Source of the DNA: Terebella lapidaria
Lineage: Eukaryota; Annelida; Polychaeta; Terebellida; Terebellidae
Length of the DNA: 64,000 nt
Direction: 5' to 3'
NCBI GenBank assembly: GCA_949152475.1
Contig: OX424557.1
Location: 26,225,462-26,289,461 of the forward strand
In this document: positions 51,211-61,959 of the stretch, piece by piece
How the letters are laid out: each line of letters opens with the position of its first letter
How positions within the stretch are numbered: position 1 is the first letter of the stretch
Program-made: the position numbers and the translations under genes
Notes under the pieces: model-generated
Seen by the model: the letters and a program-made list of their open reading frames with translations, nothing else
Databases searched by the model: none
Told to the model about the DNA's origin: nothing

Positions 51211-54200
51211 CTTCTTCCGCCACTTTTGGTTTCCGGACGATAACTTTAGATTGCCTTGACGGATCCTTGTCAAATTTTCACCACAAGTCAGAAATGATAT
51301 GTGGAAGAACCCTATTCTTTTTGAGCCGGATCCGAGGTCCGTGAGGTCCGTGAGGATGAAATCAAGGCTAATTTTGAGACTTGGTTTCCGGACGATAACT
51401 GGGAAAATATTTATGCAATAGTTGCAGAACTCTGCATGGAGGTTCATATGCCACCAGGGAAGAACCCTATTGATTTTGGGATCGATCCGTCAAACGACCT
51501 TTGACCTAGAGGTCAAAATAATTTTTTGCTGATTCATCCTTGAGGCTTCCTGCATATCTCAGAAACCGTGCATCGTAGAGCGAAACGGACGTTATTTTCG
51601 GACTCGTCGCCCTAGACAAACATCTCTAGGGTGTACTTTTTTTTTTGATCCGGCTCCGAGGTCCGTGAGGTCCGTGAGGATGAAATCGAGGAACTTGGTT
51701 TCCGGACGATAACTCAAAAAATATTCAGGCAAAAGTTGCAGAATTTTGCACGGAGGTTTATATATCACCAGGGAAGAACCCTATTGATTTTGGGATCGAT
51801 ACCTCAAACGACCTTTGACCTAGAGGTCGAAATAATTTTTTGCTGAGTCATCCTTGAGGCATCCTGCATATCTCGGAAACGGTGCGTCGTAGAGCGAAAC
51901 GGACGTTATTTTCGGACTCGTCGCCCTAGACAAATATGTCTAAGGGGTATTATGGATGAACTTTGACCTTGACCCGAAATTTTTTTGCCGAGTCGGCATT
52001 TTTCGTTTTCGTCGATATCTCGGAAACGGTGCGTCCTAGAGCGAAACGGACGTTATTTTCGGACTCGTCGCACTAGACAAACATGTCTAAGGGGTATTAT
52101 GGATGAACTTTGACCTTGACCCGAAATTTTTGTGCCGAGTCGGCATTTTTCGTTTTCGTCGATATCTCGGAAACGGTGCGTCGTAGAGCGAAACGGACGT
52201 TATTTTCGGACTCGTCGCACTAGACAAACATGTCTAAGGGGAATTATTGATGAACTTTGACCTTGACCCGAAATTTTTTTGCCGAGTCGGCATTTTTCGT
52301 TTTCGTCGATATCTCGGAAACGGTGCGTCGTAGAGCGAAACGGACGTTATTTTCGGACTCGTCGCACTAGACAAACATGTCTAAGGGGAATTATTGATGA
52401 ACTTTGACCTTGACCCGAAATTTTTGTGCCGAGTCGGCATTTTTCGTTTTCGTCGATATCTCGGAAACGGTGCGTCGTAGAGCGAAACGGACGTTATTTT
52501 CGGACTCGTCGCACTAGACAAACATGTCTAAGGGGTATTATTGATGAACTTTGACCTTGACCCGAAATTTTTTTGCCGAGTCGGCATTTTTCGTTTTCGT
52601 CGATATCTCGGAAACGGTGCGTCGTAGAGCGAAACGGACGTTATTTTCGGACTCGTCGCACTAGACAAACATGTCTAAGGGGTATTATGGATGAACTTTG
52701 ACCTTGACCCGAAAATTTTTTGCCGAGTCGGCATTTTTCGTTTTCGTCGATATCTCGGAAACGGTGCGTCGTAGAGCGAAACGGACGTTATATTCGGACT
52801 CGTCGCACTAGACAAACATGTCTATGGGGAATTATTGATGAACTTTGACCTTGACCCGAAATTTTTTTGCCGAGTCGGCATTTTTCGTTTTCGTCGATAT
52901 CTCGGAAACGGTGCGTCGTAGAGCGAAACGGACGTTATTTTCGGACTCGTCGCACTAGACAAACATGTCTGTGGGGAATTATTGATGAACTTTGACCTTG
53001 ACCCGAAATTTTTTTGCCGAGTCGGCATTTTTCGTTTTCATCGATATCTCGGAAACGGTGCGTCGTAGAGCGAAACGGACGTTATTTTCGGACTCGTCAC
53101 CCTAGACAAACATGTCTAAGGGGTATTATGGATTAACTTTGACCTTGACCCGAAATTTTTTTGCCGAGTCGGCAGTTTTTGTTTTCGTCGATATCTCGGA
53201 AACGGTGCGTCGTAGAGCGAAACGGATGGTATTTTCGGACTCGTCGCCCTAGACAAACATGTCTAGCGGGTATTATGGATGAACTTTGACCTTGACCCGA
53301 AATTTGTCGACATTTTTCATTTTCGTCGATATCTAGTATTATAAATTATTCATCACACCGAAATGCCTCCAAGGCATCTTTAGGCCTTGACGTCTAGTAT
53401 TTTATATGGACTTGTCTTATGGGGAGATCATGACACCTATCGATTTTGGTTGCCATAGCAACCAAATTGGCCGATTGGCGACACATTTTGTGACGAAATC
53501 AGCAATTTCAACACCCATGGCTTGTGAACGCTCTAGAAGTTGTAATTTTAAAGGAATCACTACAATATTGAACAGGCTCGTTGAACAATGCTCGGGCACG
53601 AAACCTATTGTTTTTCGTAAAGATTGAATAAATATTAATAAGTTCATGAGATAACTTATTACATCAATGTGAAATATCCAGTTTGAGATCTCTGATCATT
53701 CCAGTTGATTGATATCTGCAAACAAATCACACTGGACATGTGTACAAATTTACAGTTGATGGTTTTGTGTGAAGAGATTACTTTTACTGAATAAGTTAAC
53801 ATAAATTTTAATAGTGTAACTTTAGTTTTACTAGTTAAGTTTATTACTGGCCACTATAAGAATAGTTAGGCAAAGAAACATTTATTATCATGATTATTGG
53901 GCTCAACAAGGTAAAGGTTGTGTCCAGTACTGACTTTATGGTTGCAGTACCATTGATATTCGTGAATAAGTTAACATTAGTATTGCTAGTTAACATGGTT
54001 AGGTCTATTATTGAGCACAATAAAAATAGTTAGGTAAGGGACATTTATTATTGGGATCAATGAAGAAAAGGTTGTGTCCAGTAGTGATTTTATGGTATAG
54101 TATCATTGATATTAATGAATAATTTAACATTAATTTAACATTAATTAAGTCTATTAATGAGCACAATAAAAATAAAAAAGTTCCAGGTGAGGAACATTTA

Positions 54201-57200
54201 TTACTGGGCACATATCATGAGTTAAATTATAACTTGCGGTGAAAGTTCGATCTGGCTCCAATTTCGTCATCTTGAAATACAGTTTTGGTCAAATTTTACT
54301 TTGAATTTCAACTTGAAACCAAGTTTGACACAAATTTAGAGTTAAAATATAACTTATGGTGAAAACTTCGATCTGACTCCAATTTCGTCATCTTGAAATT
54401 CATTTTTGGTCAACTTTCACTTTGAATTTCAGTTTGAAACCAAGTTTGGCACATAATTTGAGTTAAAATCCAACTTATGGTGAAAAGTTCGATCTGACTC
54501 CAATTTCGTCATCTGGAAATGCAGTTTTGGTCAACTTTTACTTTGAATTTCAGCTTGAAATCAAGTTTGGCACATATTATGAGTTAAAATATAACTTATG
54601 GTGAAAAGTTCGGTCTGGCTCCAATTTCGGCATCTTGAAATGCAGTTTCGGTCAATTTTTACTTTGAATTTCAACTCGAAACCAAGTTTTGCACATATTA
54701 TGAGTTAAAGTATAACTTACGGTGAAAATTTGATTTGGCTCCAATTTTGTCATCTTGAAATGCAGTTTTGATTTTCAACTTGAAACCAAGTTTGTCATAT
54801 ATTCTGAGTTGAAATATAACTTTTGATGAAAACTTTGATCTGGCTGTAATTTCGTTATCTTATCGAACATGTTGAGATGGAAATTCACATGCACAGTCGT
54901 GACCTTGAATTTGACCTTGAAAGGTCAATGCAGCAATTTTTGTGGGGAAAAAACAGTTTGGGCTTGAGCGTGTTAGGATTTTACATTTCTCTGGTAATCA
55001 TTTTAGCCCTTGCTCTAGTTTTCCACGCTTCTCAGTAATATTTCGGGCGACAGGGATGATGGGGCCACGGGGGATACACCCAAGCGGTCATAGGCGACCG
55101 GAAGCATCTAGTTATGTATGTACCTGACGTAGTTTATAGCTTTAACAAATGGGACTTTGTGTTAAATGAACTGGGCCCAGTAACTCGAAGCCTACGTTAC
55201 GCTATTGAACTGCACCATGTGTACACTGTTTCTACATCCCGGTACATGTACCAGTAGGTTTTTGACTTAAACATTCACCTTAACTGTTAAACGAGGAGAT
55301 TATGGCGTTGAGTCATCACCAAGCTGGGTCAAAACATCGACTATGGTCTGAATTTGAACTCATTTAATTTTTGGACTTATAGATCAAAAGTCAAGGCCAG
55401 GAAAAATGGAGGACATTAATTCTGAACCTTATGGATGTACATGTATTCCATCATAAAAGGAGTGGTTCGGTATCATGCAGGTTACAATGCATAGATAATG
55501 TTATGGCGTCAAATTACATGTTTACCAAACCAGAAGTAAAATTATTAAGGCATTTCGGCAGAAATGCCTTTATGGTTTTAGCAGAATTTTTTTTCTTCTT
55601 CCGCCACTTTTGGTTTCCGGACGATAACTTTAGATTGCCTTGACGGATCCTTGTCAAATTTTCACCGCAAGTCAGAAATGATATGTGGAAGAACCCTATT
55701 CTTTTTGAGCCGGATCCGAGGTCCGTGAGGTCCGTGAGGATGAAATCAAGGCTAATTTTAAAACTTGGTTTCCGGACGATAACTGGAAAAATATTTATGC
55801 AATAGTTGCAGAACTCTGCATGGAGGTTCAAATGCCACCAGGGAAGAACCCTATTGATTTTGGGATCGATCCGTCAAACGACCTTTGACCTAGAGGTCAA
55901 AATAATTTTTTGCTGATTCATCCTTGAGGCTTCCTGCATATCTCGGAAACCGTGCGTCGTAGAGCGAAACGGACGTTATTTTCGGACTCGTCGCCCTAGA
56001 CAAACATCTCTAGGGTGTACTTTTTTTTTTGATCCGGCTCCGAGGTCCGTGAGGTCCGTGAGGATGAAATCGAGGAACTTGGTTTCCGGACGATAACTCA
56101 AAAAATATTCAGGCAATAGTTGCAGAATTTTGCACGGAGGTTTATATATCACCAGGGAAGAACCCTATTGATTTTGGGATCGATACCTCAAACGACCTTT
56201 GACCTAGAGGTCGAAATAATTTTTTGCTGAGTCATCCTTGAGGCATCATGCATATCTCGGAAACGGTACATCGTAGAGCGAAACGGACGTTATTTTCGGA
56301 CTCGTCGCCCTAGACAAACATGTCTAAGGGGTATTATTGATGAACTTTGACCTTGACCCGAAATTTTTTTGCCGAGTCGGCATTTTTCGTTTTCGTCGAT
56401 ATCTCGGAAACGGTGCGTCGTAGAGCGAAACGGGCGTTATTTTCGGACTCGTCGCCCTAGACAAAAATGTCTAAGGGGTATTATTGATGAACTTTGACCT
56501 TGACCCGAAAATTTTTTGCCGAGTCGGCATTTTTCGTTTTCGTCGATATCTCGGAAACGGTGCGTCGTAGAGCGAAACGGACGTTATTTTCGGACTCGTC
56601 GTCCTAGACAAACATGTCTAAGGGGTATTATGGATGAACTTTGACCTTGACCCGAAAATTTTTTGCCGAGTCGGCATTTTTCATTTTCGTCGATATCTCG
56701 GAAACGGTGCGTCGTAGAGCGAAACGGACGTTATTTTCGGACTCGTTGCCCTAGACAAACATGTCTAAGGGGTATTATGGATGAACTTTGACCTTGACCC
56801 GAAATTTTTTTGCCGAGTCGGCACTTTCCGTTTTCGTCGATATCTCGGAAACGGTGCGTCGTAGAGTGAAACGGACGTTATTTTCGGACTCGTCGCCCTA
56901 GACAAACATGTCTAAGGGGTATTATGGATGAACTTTGACCTTGACCCGAAATTTTTTTGCCGAGTCGGCAGTTTTCGTTTTCGTCGATATCTTGGAAACG
57001 GTGCGTCGTAGAGCGAAACGGATGGTATTTTCGGACTCGTCGCCCTAGATAAACATGTCTAAGGGGTATTATGGATGAACTTTGACCTTGACCCAAAATT
57101 TTTTTGCCGAGTCGGCATTTTTCGTTTTCGTCGATATCTCGGAAACGGTGCGTCGTAGAGCGAAACGGACGTTATTTTCGGAGTCGTCGTCCTAGACAAA

Positions 57201-60200
57201 AATGTCTAAGGGGTATTATTGATGAAGTTTGACCTTGACCCCAAATTTTTTTGCCGAGTCGGCATTTTTCGTTTTCGTCATTATCTCGGAAACGATGAGT
57301 CGCAGAGCGAAACGGACGTCATTTTTGGACTCGGCGATCTAGACAAACATGTCTAAGGAGTATTATGGATGAACTTTGACCTTGACCTTAAATTTTTTAC
57401 CGAGTCTGCATTTTTCGTTTTCGTCGATATCTCGGAAACGATGCATTGTACAGCGAAACGGACGTTGTTTTCGGAGTGGTGGCTCTAGACAAACATGTCT
57501 AAGGGGTATTACTGATGAACTTTGACCTTGACCTGAAATGTTTTTTTGCTGAGTCGACATTTTTCATTTTCATCCATATCTAGGAAACGATGTGTCGTAG
57601 AGCCCATGGCAAACATGTTTTAAATATTACAAATTAGTCCTAACACCGAAATGCCTCCAAGGCATCTTTAGGCCTTGACGTCTAGTTTCCTATATGTTCA
57701 CAATTGATTCCTAAGTTGTAAAGTCGATAATAAGCAAGATATTAGCCATTTTGTCCTGTTGACCTTGAAAATGAGGTCAAAAGTCAAATTCAAGGTCACT
57801 AGAATATTCAGCATATATCATTTCCTATATGTTCACAATTGATTCCTAAGCTGTAAAGTCGATAATAAGCAAGATATTAGCCATTTTGTCCTGTTGACCT
57901 TGAAAATGAGGTCAAAAGTCAAATTCAAGGTCACTAGAATATTCAGCATATATCATTTCCAATATGTTCACAATTGATTCCTAAGCTGTAAAGTCGCTAA
58001 CAAGCAAGATATTCGCCATTTTGTCCTGTGACCTTGAAAATGAGGTCAAAGGTCAAATTCAAGGTCACGAGAATATTCAGCATATATCATTTCCTATATG
58101 TTCACAATTGATTCCTAAGCTGTAAAGTCGATAATAAGCGAGATATTAGCAATTTTGTCCTGTGACCTTGGAAATGAGGTCAAAGGTCAAATTCAAGGTC
58201 ATCAGAATATTCAGCATATATCATTTCCTATATGCTCACAATTGATTCCTAAGCTGTAAAGTCGATAATAAGCAAGATATTAGCCATTTTGTCATGTGAC
58301 CTTGAAAATGAGGTCAAAGGTCAAATTCAGGGTCATGAGAATTTTCAGCATATATCATTTCCTATATGTTCACAATTGATTCCTAAGCTGTAAAGTCGCT
58401 AATAAGCAAGATATTGGCCATTTTGTCCTGTGACCTTGAAAATGAGGTCAAAGGTCAAATTCAAGGTCACGAGAATATTCAGCATATATCATTTCCTATA
58501 TGTTCACAATTGATTCCTAAGCTGTAAAGTCGATAATAAGCGAGATATAAGCCATTTTGTGCTCTGACCTTGAAACTGAGGTCAGAGGTCAAATTCAAGG
58601 TCACGAGAATATTCAGCATATATTATTTCCTATATGTCCACAATTGATTCCTAAGCTGTAGAGTCGATAATAAGCGAGATATAAGCCATTTTGTGCTCTG
58701 ACCTTGAAACTGAGGTCAGGGGTCAAATTCAAGGTCACGAGATTATTCAGCATATATCATTTCCTATATGTCCACAATTGATTCCTAGTCTCTAATCTCA
58801 ATATCAAGTGAGATATTAGGCATAATGTGTCCCATTATAAAGCATAGGAGAATTTAACATGGGAAAGTCCCATTTGGGCCGAGTTTGGGCCAAAATGGCC
58901 CACTTCGAGCGATTCAAGCGCAACGAAATTTATAGACATCATAGGAGTACATACAAGGAGTCTTATGTATCAAAAAGAAAAAAAGTTACTGAACAGATTT
59001 TGAGAAAATGGCCGCCAAAGTCCAAAATCAGGCATTTTTCGTCGAAAACGGCCGCCATTTTGAAAAAAATGCGAAAATCAAAAAACTAAAAAATACCTCC
59101 TTCTTGAATTATTTTTAAGTATTTTTCTGCAAAATTTCAGAAAAATTCGCCCGTAAACAAAAAAGATAAAAATGTGGACGACGACGACGACGACGACGGA
59201 CGACGGACGACGGACGCAACGCCATGCCAATAGGTTATCGGACCATAGGTCCGGTAACCTAAAAACAGACAAAAACATAAGGCCTCCCGATTTTCAATCG
59301 GGATGCCTAAATATACCAGTAAGTCATTTGGATGATACTACATGTATTGGGAAGGCAGATGGGTTCCAGGGATTCCCCCTGTGTACCTACCAGACTGTCT
59401 AGTATAGAGATTTTCATGTTCTGTTTTTTCTTCGACTCAGGTATGGGCTACATCTCCTCAGGATATGTGGACGCTGTGATAGCAGGCGGAGTAGAGACGA
59501 TGTCCGATGTTCCGATCAGACACAACCGTAACATGCGCAAACTCATGCTGTCGATGAACAAAGCCAAAACTGCTGGGGCAAAGTTCGGCGTAGTCTCCAA
59601 AATGCTGAGCCCAAAGATGTGGGTTCCAGAGGTATATTTGACATGTTGATGACCAGAATGGAATTGATACTTTGTTCAGATGTGTCCACTGATATGTGGT
59701 ATGTGGTACAATAATTACCAACTGTGTGGAAGTCTGTTGACACTTGCCTGTTTTCTGTCACACAGTTGCCTGCTGTAGCTGAGTTCTCCACTGGAGAGAC
59801 GATGGGTCATTCTGCCGACCGTCTGTGTGCGGCCTTTGCCGTGTCTCGGGCTGAGCAGGTGTGTGCACTAGACACGTGCTCCGTACTTGTGTGTATCGTA
59901 TTAAAATTTAATGTAGCTCGTATAATAGGTATACATGTATTGGCATTATCTCACAATATTATGTATGAAATCTTGAAATTTGTTTGATCAGGATGAGTAT
60001 GCGAGTAGATCACATAACATGGCACACAAGGCAACAGAAGAAGGCTTGCTGGCAGATGTGCTATCCTACAAACCACCAGGTAAACATTTTGTGCTCAGGT
60101 GTCATAGAGTCTTCATGTTGCAAAGTATTACATGTAGCTATTGCTGGCCCAAGTATCATATTCTGCGCCTTTCTCTATATTCAATAAGGATTAAAAAGGT

Positions 60201-61637
60201 GACAGACGGATTAAATGACATTCATTTAGTGGACGAGTAGTATTAAGGCGCAGTGTATGATACTTGGGCCCTATTGCTCAGTAGTCAAGGCTACTTGGAG
60301 TGTACGATGTGTTTGAGAACATGATTTCATTCAGAATGTGCAAGAGCACACCATTAGAAACAATCTGGATGATGTAGGTATGTATGTAGGTACGTACTTG
60401 GTGTTGCAGGTAGCTCCAAGACAGTTGACAGAGACAATGGAATCCGACCATCAACACCAGAACAAATGGGCAAACTCAAACCAGCATTCATCAAGCCACA
60501 TGGAACAGTCACTGCTGCAAATGCCTCGTTTTTGGTATGACACATACTGGTAGTGTACTGGAATATTGGAGTACTGGAATATATACTGTTGGAAAAAAAT
60601 TGTCTATGTTTTGTGTGTTATACCGGGTATGATTTTACATGCCGCCTACTGCCTTGCAGACTGATGGTGCCTCTGCGAGTTTGATCACATCAGCAGAGAA
60701 AGCCCAGCAGCTTGGCTTGACTCCCAAAGCCTACCTTAGAGACTATGTGTATGTCTCCCAAGACCCCAAAGATCAGCTGTTGTTAGGGTATGTACTTAGC
60801 TGTGAAGGTCATATGTGTCTCCCAACCAAACTTCAACGGATACTGTGAATTTGCTTCACCAGTGCAGTACTAAATCACTAAACATGTTCAATGCTACAGT
60901 ATATTGATTGATGACTATTGATTTTATTCAACTTGTCTTATTTTGCATCACTACAGGCCTGCATATGCCACACCCAAAATACTAGCGAAGAATGGCTTAT
61001 CATTGAGTGACATTGATGTTTTTGAATATCATGAAGCTTTTGCTGTAAGTTTCCGATGTTTTTAGTGTTCATATTTTCTGTTGCTGCCACATTGAAAGAT
61101 GTAGCCCATGAAATCCAATACCATTTTGAACCATGAGCACATCACCTCCCTTCATATATCTTTGCTGTTACAGGGACAAATTCTGGCAAACCTGAAGGCA
61201 CTAGATTCAGATTGGTTTTCACAGAACCACCTTGGTCTGAAGGAGAAGGTTAGAACAAACAAAACACAAAAACAGGACAACTGTGCTCATGTATGTTGTA
61301 GAGTGAGTTAGCTGGTGTACAGTGCCTGCAAAAGCCGATGTTGTGTTCCAGATTGGGGCGCCACCTATGGAAAAGTTCAACAACTGGGGCGGTTCGCTGT
61401 CAATTGGTCATCCGTTCGGTGCCACGGGAGTGCGCTTGGCGATAACTGCTGCCAATCGGCTGCATAAAGAAAACGGACAGCTTGCTCTAGTGGCTGCCTG
61501 TGCAGCTGGAGGCCAGGTCTGACTTCTACAAAGTGCTTTGTTGTGCCTTAGAAACTATCATTGATTGTTTGTCACAGTTGTTGTCACATGGTAATTGATG
61601 GTTTCAGGGAGCTGCAATGCTTATTGAGAGATTCTGA
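41841..61637 (+). CDS. HADHB: mitochondrial trifunctional enzyme subunit beta (3-ketoacyl-CoA thiolase)
   Basis: Exons: 41,841-41,898; 42,620-42,685; 44,283-44,412; 44,712-44,743; 44,904-44,971; 45,138-45,225; 59,441-59,631; 59,766-59,858; 59,992-60,079; 60,410-60,534; 60,660-60,787; 60,957-61,044; 61,174-61,248; 61,352-61,516; 61,608-61,637. They total 1,425 nt, giving 474 residues, the human length. The enzyme cleaves 3-ketoacyl-CoA with CoA in the last step of long-chain beta-oxidation and pairs with HADHA at the inner mitochondrial membrane. Seen are a basic N-terminal targeting region, the nucleophile-Cys block QACISANQA, the [16 protein letters not shown] block, the thiolase motif [17 protein letters not shown] with its catalytic His, and the C-terminal Cys block AACAAGGQ. 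The intron after 44,971 has a GC donor (GCAAGT). Intron 6 is 14.2 kb of nested repeats, while most others are under 1 kb. Intron 2 holds a zinc-finger exon candidate. Confidence 0.97.
43212..43730 (+). CDS. candidate cassette exon or nested-gene exon with a C2H2 zinc finger
   Basis: This is a 519-bp stretch open in one frame, bounded by a good acceptor (pyrimidine-rich, ending TTGATCAG) and donor (GTGAGT). It lies inside HADHB intron 2 on the same strand. Its translation begins [18 protein letters not shown], a C2H2 finger of C-X2-C-X12-H-X4-H form, followed by about 145 residues I do not recognise, ending NKLQAKLLG. It enters and leaves in phase 1, the same phase as the HADHB exon 2/exon 3 junction, so inclusion would keep the thiolase frame. 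It could equally be one exon of a nested gene or a fragment of a non-LTR element, since R2-like elements carry similar fingers. No other exon of such a gene was found. Confidence 0.5.
45810..47230 (-). mobile_element. helentron/HINE-like element, family 2, copy D1
   Basis: The left end is TTAGCCCAAAGGCTAA (a small hairpin; as its complement it closes in CTAA) followed by AGGTTACCGGAC. The right end is a strong hairpin, CGGACC-AAA-GGTCCG, within GGTTAT...GTAACC. AGGTTACCGGAC is the subterminal inverted repeat. The body holds an internal duplication with a period of about 396 bp (46,170-46,380 and 46,565-46,775) rich in AAGGTCA. A GGAC-repeat microsatellite precedes the right hairpin. There is no coding capacity. 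Confidence 0.7.
47262..49880. mobile_element. helentron/HINE-like element, family 3, interrupted by copy D2
   Basis: The body is four monomers of about 310-340 bp sharing GAATTGGCCA, GTTGCCATGGCAAC, CGATCGGACCGTTTGCC and ACTGAAACGTCGCTGG. The left end has a small hairpin CAATC-AGA-GATTG and ACCCTCGCCC (47,292). The right end has a hairpin at 49,850-49,874 and the inverse GGGCGAGGGT (49,866-49,875). An AAAC/ACAT microsatellite lies before the right hairpin. Element D2 is inserted inside monomer 3. The exact outer ends are approximate. Confidence 0.6.
47936..49145 (-). mobile_element. helentron/HINE-like element, family 2, copy D2
   Basis: It has the same two ends as D1: TTAGCCCAAAGGCTAA with GGTTACCGGAC at the left, and the GGTCCGGTAACCTA hairpin at the right. 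It lies inside a family-3 monomer; the flanks GCTGGCCAAAA and AATAACTGAAATCG join to restore the monomer. The body resembles D1 but carries the AAGGTCA-rich segment once. GGAC microsatellite before the right end. Confidence 0.72.
50112..50390. repeat. 73-bp minisatellite
   Basis: GAGCAGGGCTGGCTGAGAGG recurs at 50,128, 50,201 and 50,274 (period 73), with a partial fourth unit. The units also share GGACAGACTGGCTGATCT. The repeat is G-rich, unlike its neighbours, and an open frame across it is not a gene. Confidence 0.85.
50455..50806. repeat. element remnant ending in a long A-rich tract
   Basis: The segment includes CCAAAATGGCCGCTGGCGGCC, then GATCCGGAAACCAAACGGCGG, which resembles the CCGGAAACCAAAAGTGGCGG of family 1, and then about 100 bases of nearly pure A. 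It is probably the truncated end of a related element. The A tract produces a false Lys-rich frame. Confidence 0.5.
51124..53398 (+). mobile_element. helentron/HINE-like tandem-repeat element, copy B (family 1)
   Basis: The 5' hairpin (AAGGCATTTC / GAAATGCCTT, 51,124-51,147) is followed by a T-rich tract, the 0.75-kb non-tandem part, about nine 147-bp monomers (51,900-53,335), and the 3' end with the small hairpin and CTAG (53,394-53,397). Monomer landmarks at 51,929, 52,076 and 52,223 are 147 bp apart. It is closely similar to copies A and C. Confidence 0.78.
51900..53335. repeat. 147-bp tandem array in copy B
   Basis: About nine monomers each carry TGCCGAGTCGGCA, TGAACTTTGACCT, CGGAAACGGTGCGTCGTAGA and AAACATGTCTAAGGGG. 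Neighbouring monomers are nearly identical, which suggests homogenisation after insertion or recent amplification. Confidence 0.9.
53399..55546. other. 2.1-kb segment X between copies B and C
   Basis: This unique-looking DNA is flanked by two same-strand family-1 elements. It contains two local tandem arrays: roughly 160-170-bp units at 53,780-54,200 (ATAGTTAGG, GGTTGTGTCCAGTA) and 121-bp units at 54,215-54,870. No gene was recognised; the frames are short. Confidence 0.7.
54215..54870. repeat. 121-bp tandem array in segment X
   Basis: GAGTTAAA starts recur at 54,219, 54,339, 54,460, 54,581 and 54,702, giving a period of 120-121 bp. Each unit has TCCAATTTCGTCATCTTGAA and TGAAACCAAGTTTG. About five and a half units. 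Confidence 0.9.
55547..57685 (+). mobile_element. helentron/HINE-like tandem-repeat element, copy C (family 1)
   Basis: It has the same structure and orientation as copy B: the 5' hairpin at 55,547-55,570, the non-tandem part, about nine 147-bp monomers (56,270-57,610), the small 3' hairpin and CTAG (57,682-57,685). Monomers near the 3' end are more diverged than those in the middle. Confidence 0.78.
57686..58810. repeat. 134-bp AGGTCA-rich satellite array
   Basis: CACAATTGATTCCTAAG recurs at 57,699, 57,834, 57,969, 58,103, 58,237, 58,371, 58,505, 58,639 and 58,773, a period of 134-135 bp. Most monomers read TGACCTTGAAAATGAGGTCA then AAGGTCAAATTCAAGGTCA, so each has an AGGTCAAAGGTCA (DR1) or close variant and one or two TCAAGGTCA sites. 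Part of element D3. Confidence 0.92.
60146..60270. mobile_element. 125-bp MITE with perfect 8-bp target duplication
   Basis: The ends GGCCCAAGTATCATA and TATGATACTTGGGCC are inverted repeats, extending to about 25 bp with two mismatches (CTGCGCCTT / AAGGCGCAG). The 8-mer CTATTGCT flanks both sides (60,138-60,145 and 60,271-60,278). The element lies in a HADHB intron. An 8-bp duplication suggests hAT or a related superfamily. Confidence 0.82.
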
Positions 61638-61935
61638 GAGGTGCAATGAAGATATGCTGGGACTCGGACTGTATGCTGTGCTGCAACGTATAATGCAACA
61701 ACCATGAATGGCAATACTTCAATGTACACCACACTACATATGTAAAGACCAATCATTCCACGACTTGATTCTAAACTGAAAGAACACCTGAAGTAATTCA
61801 TCAGTAATAGTAATAGTATTTTGGAAATACATATTGGGGAGGGATAATCTGAGGACATTCATGCTTGATGGTTGATGGACAGGAGTATGATTCATTCAAC
61901 TTGTTGTTTGTATTTAATTTGTAAAAACTGTTTAG

Positions 61936-61941
61936 AATAAA
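61936..61941 (+). terminator. polyadenylation signal of HADHB
   Basis: AATAAA lies about 300 bp after the HADHB stop codon. It is the first canonical signal downstream in that transcript. Confidence 0.65.
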
Positions 61942-61959
61942 TGATTTCTTTAACACCCT

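Larger units (their letters stand above)
50807..59261 (-). mobile_element. helentron/HINE-like element, family 2, copy D3, split by a composite insertion
   Basis: The left end TTAGCCCAATGGGCTA with GGTTACCGGA and the right hairpin with GGTCCGGTAACCTA match D1 and D2, but the body is the 134-bp AGGTCA-rich satellite. The element is split at 51,123/57,686 by the 6.56-kb composite B-X-C. Without the composite it would be about 1.9 kb. A GACG-repeat microsatellite (59,174-59,215) precedes the right hairpin. Confidence 0.65.
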
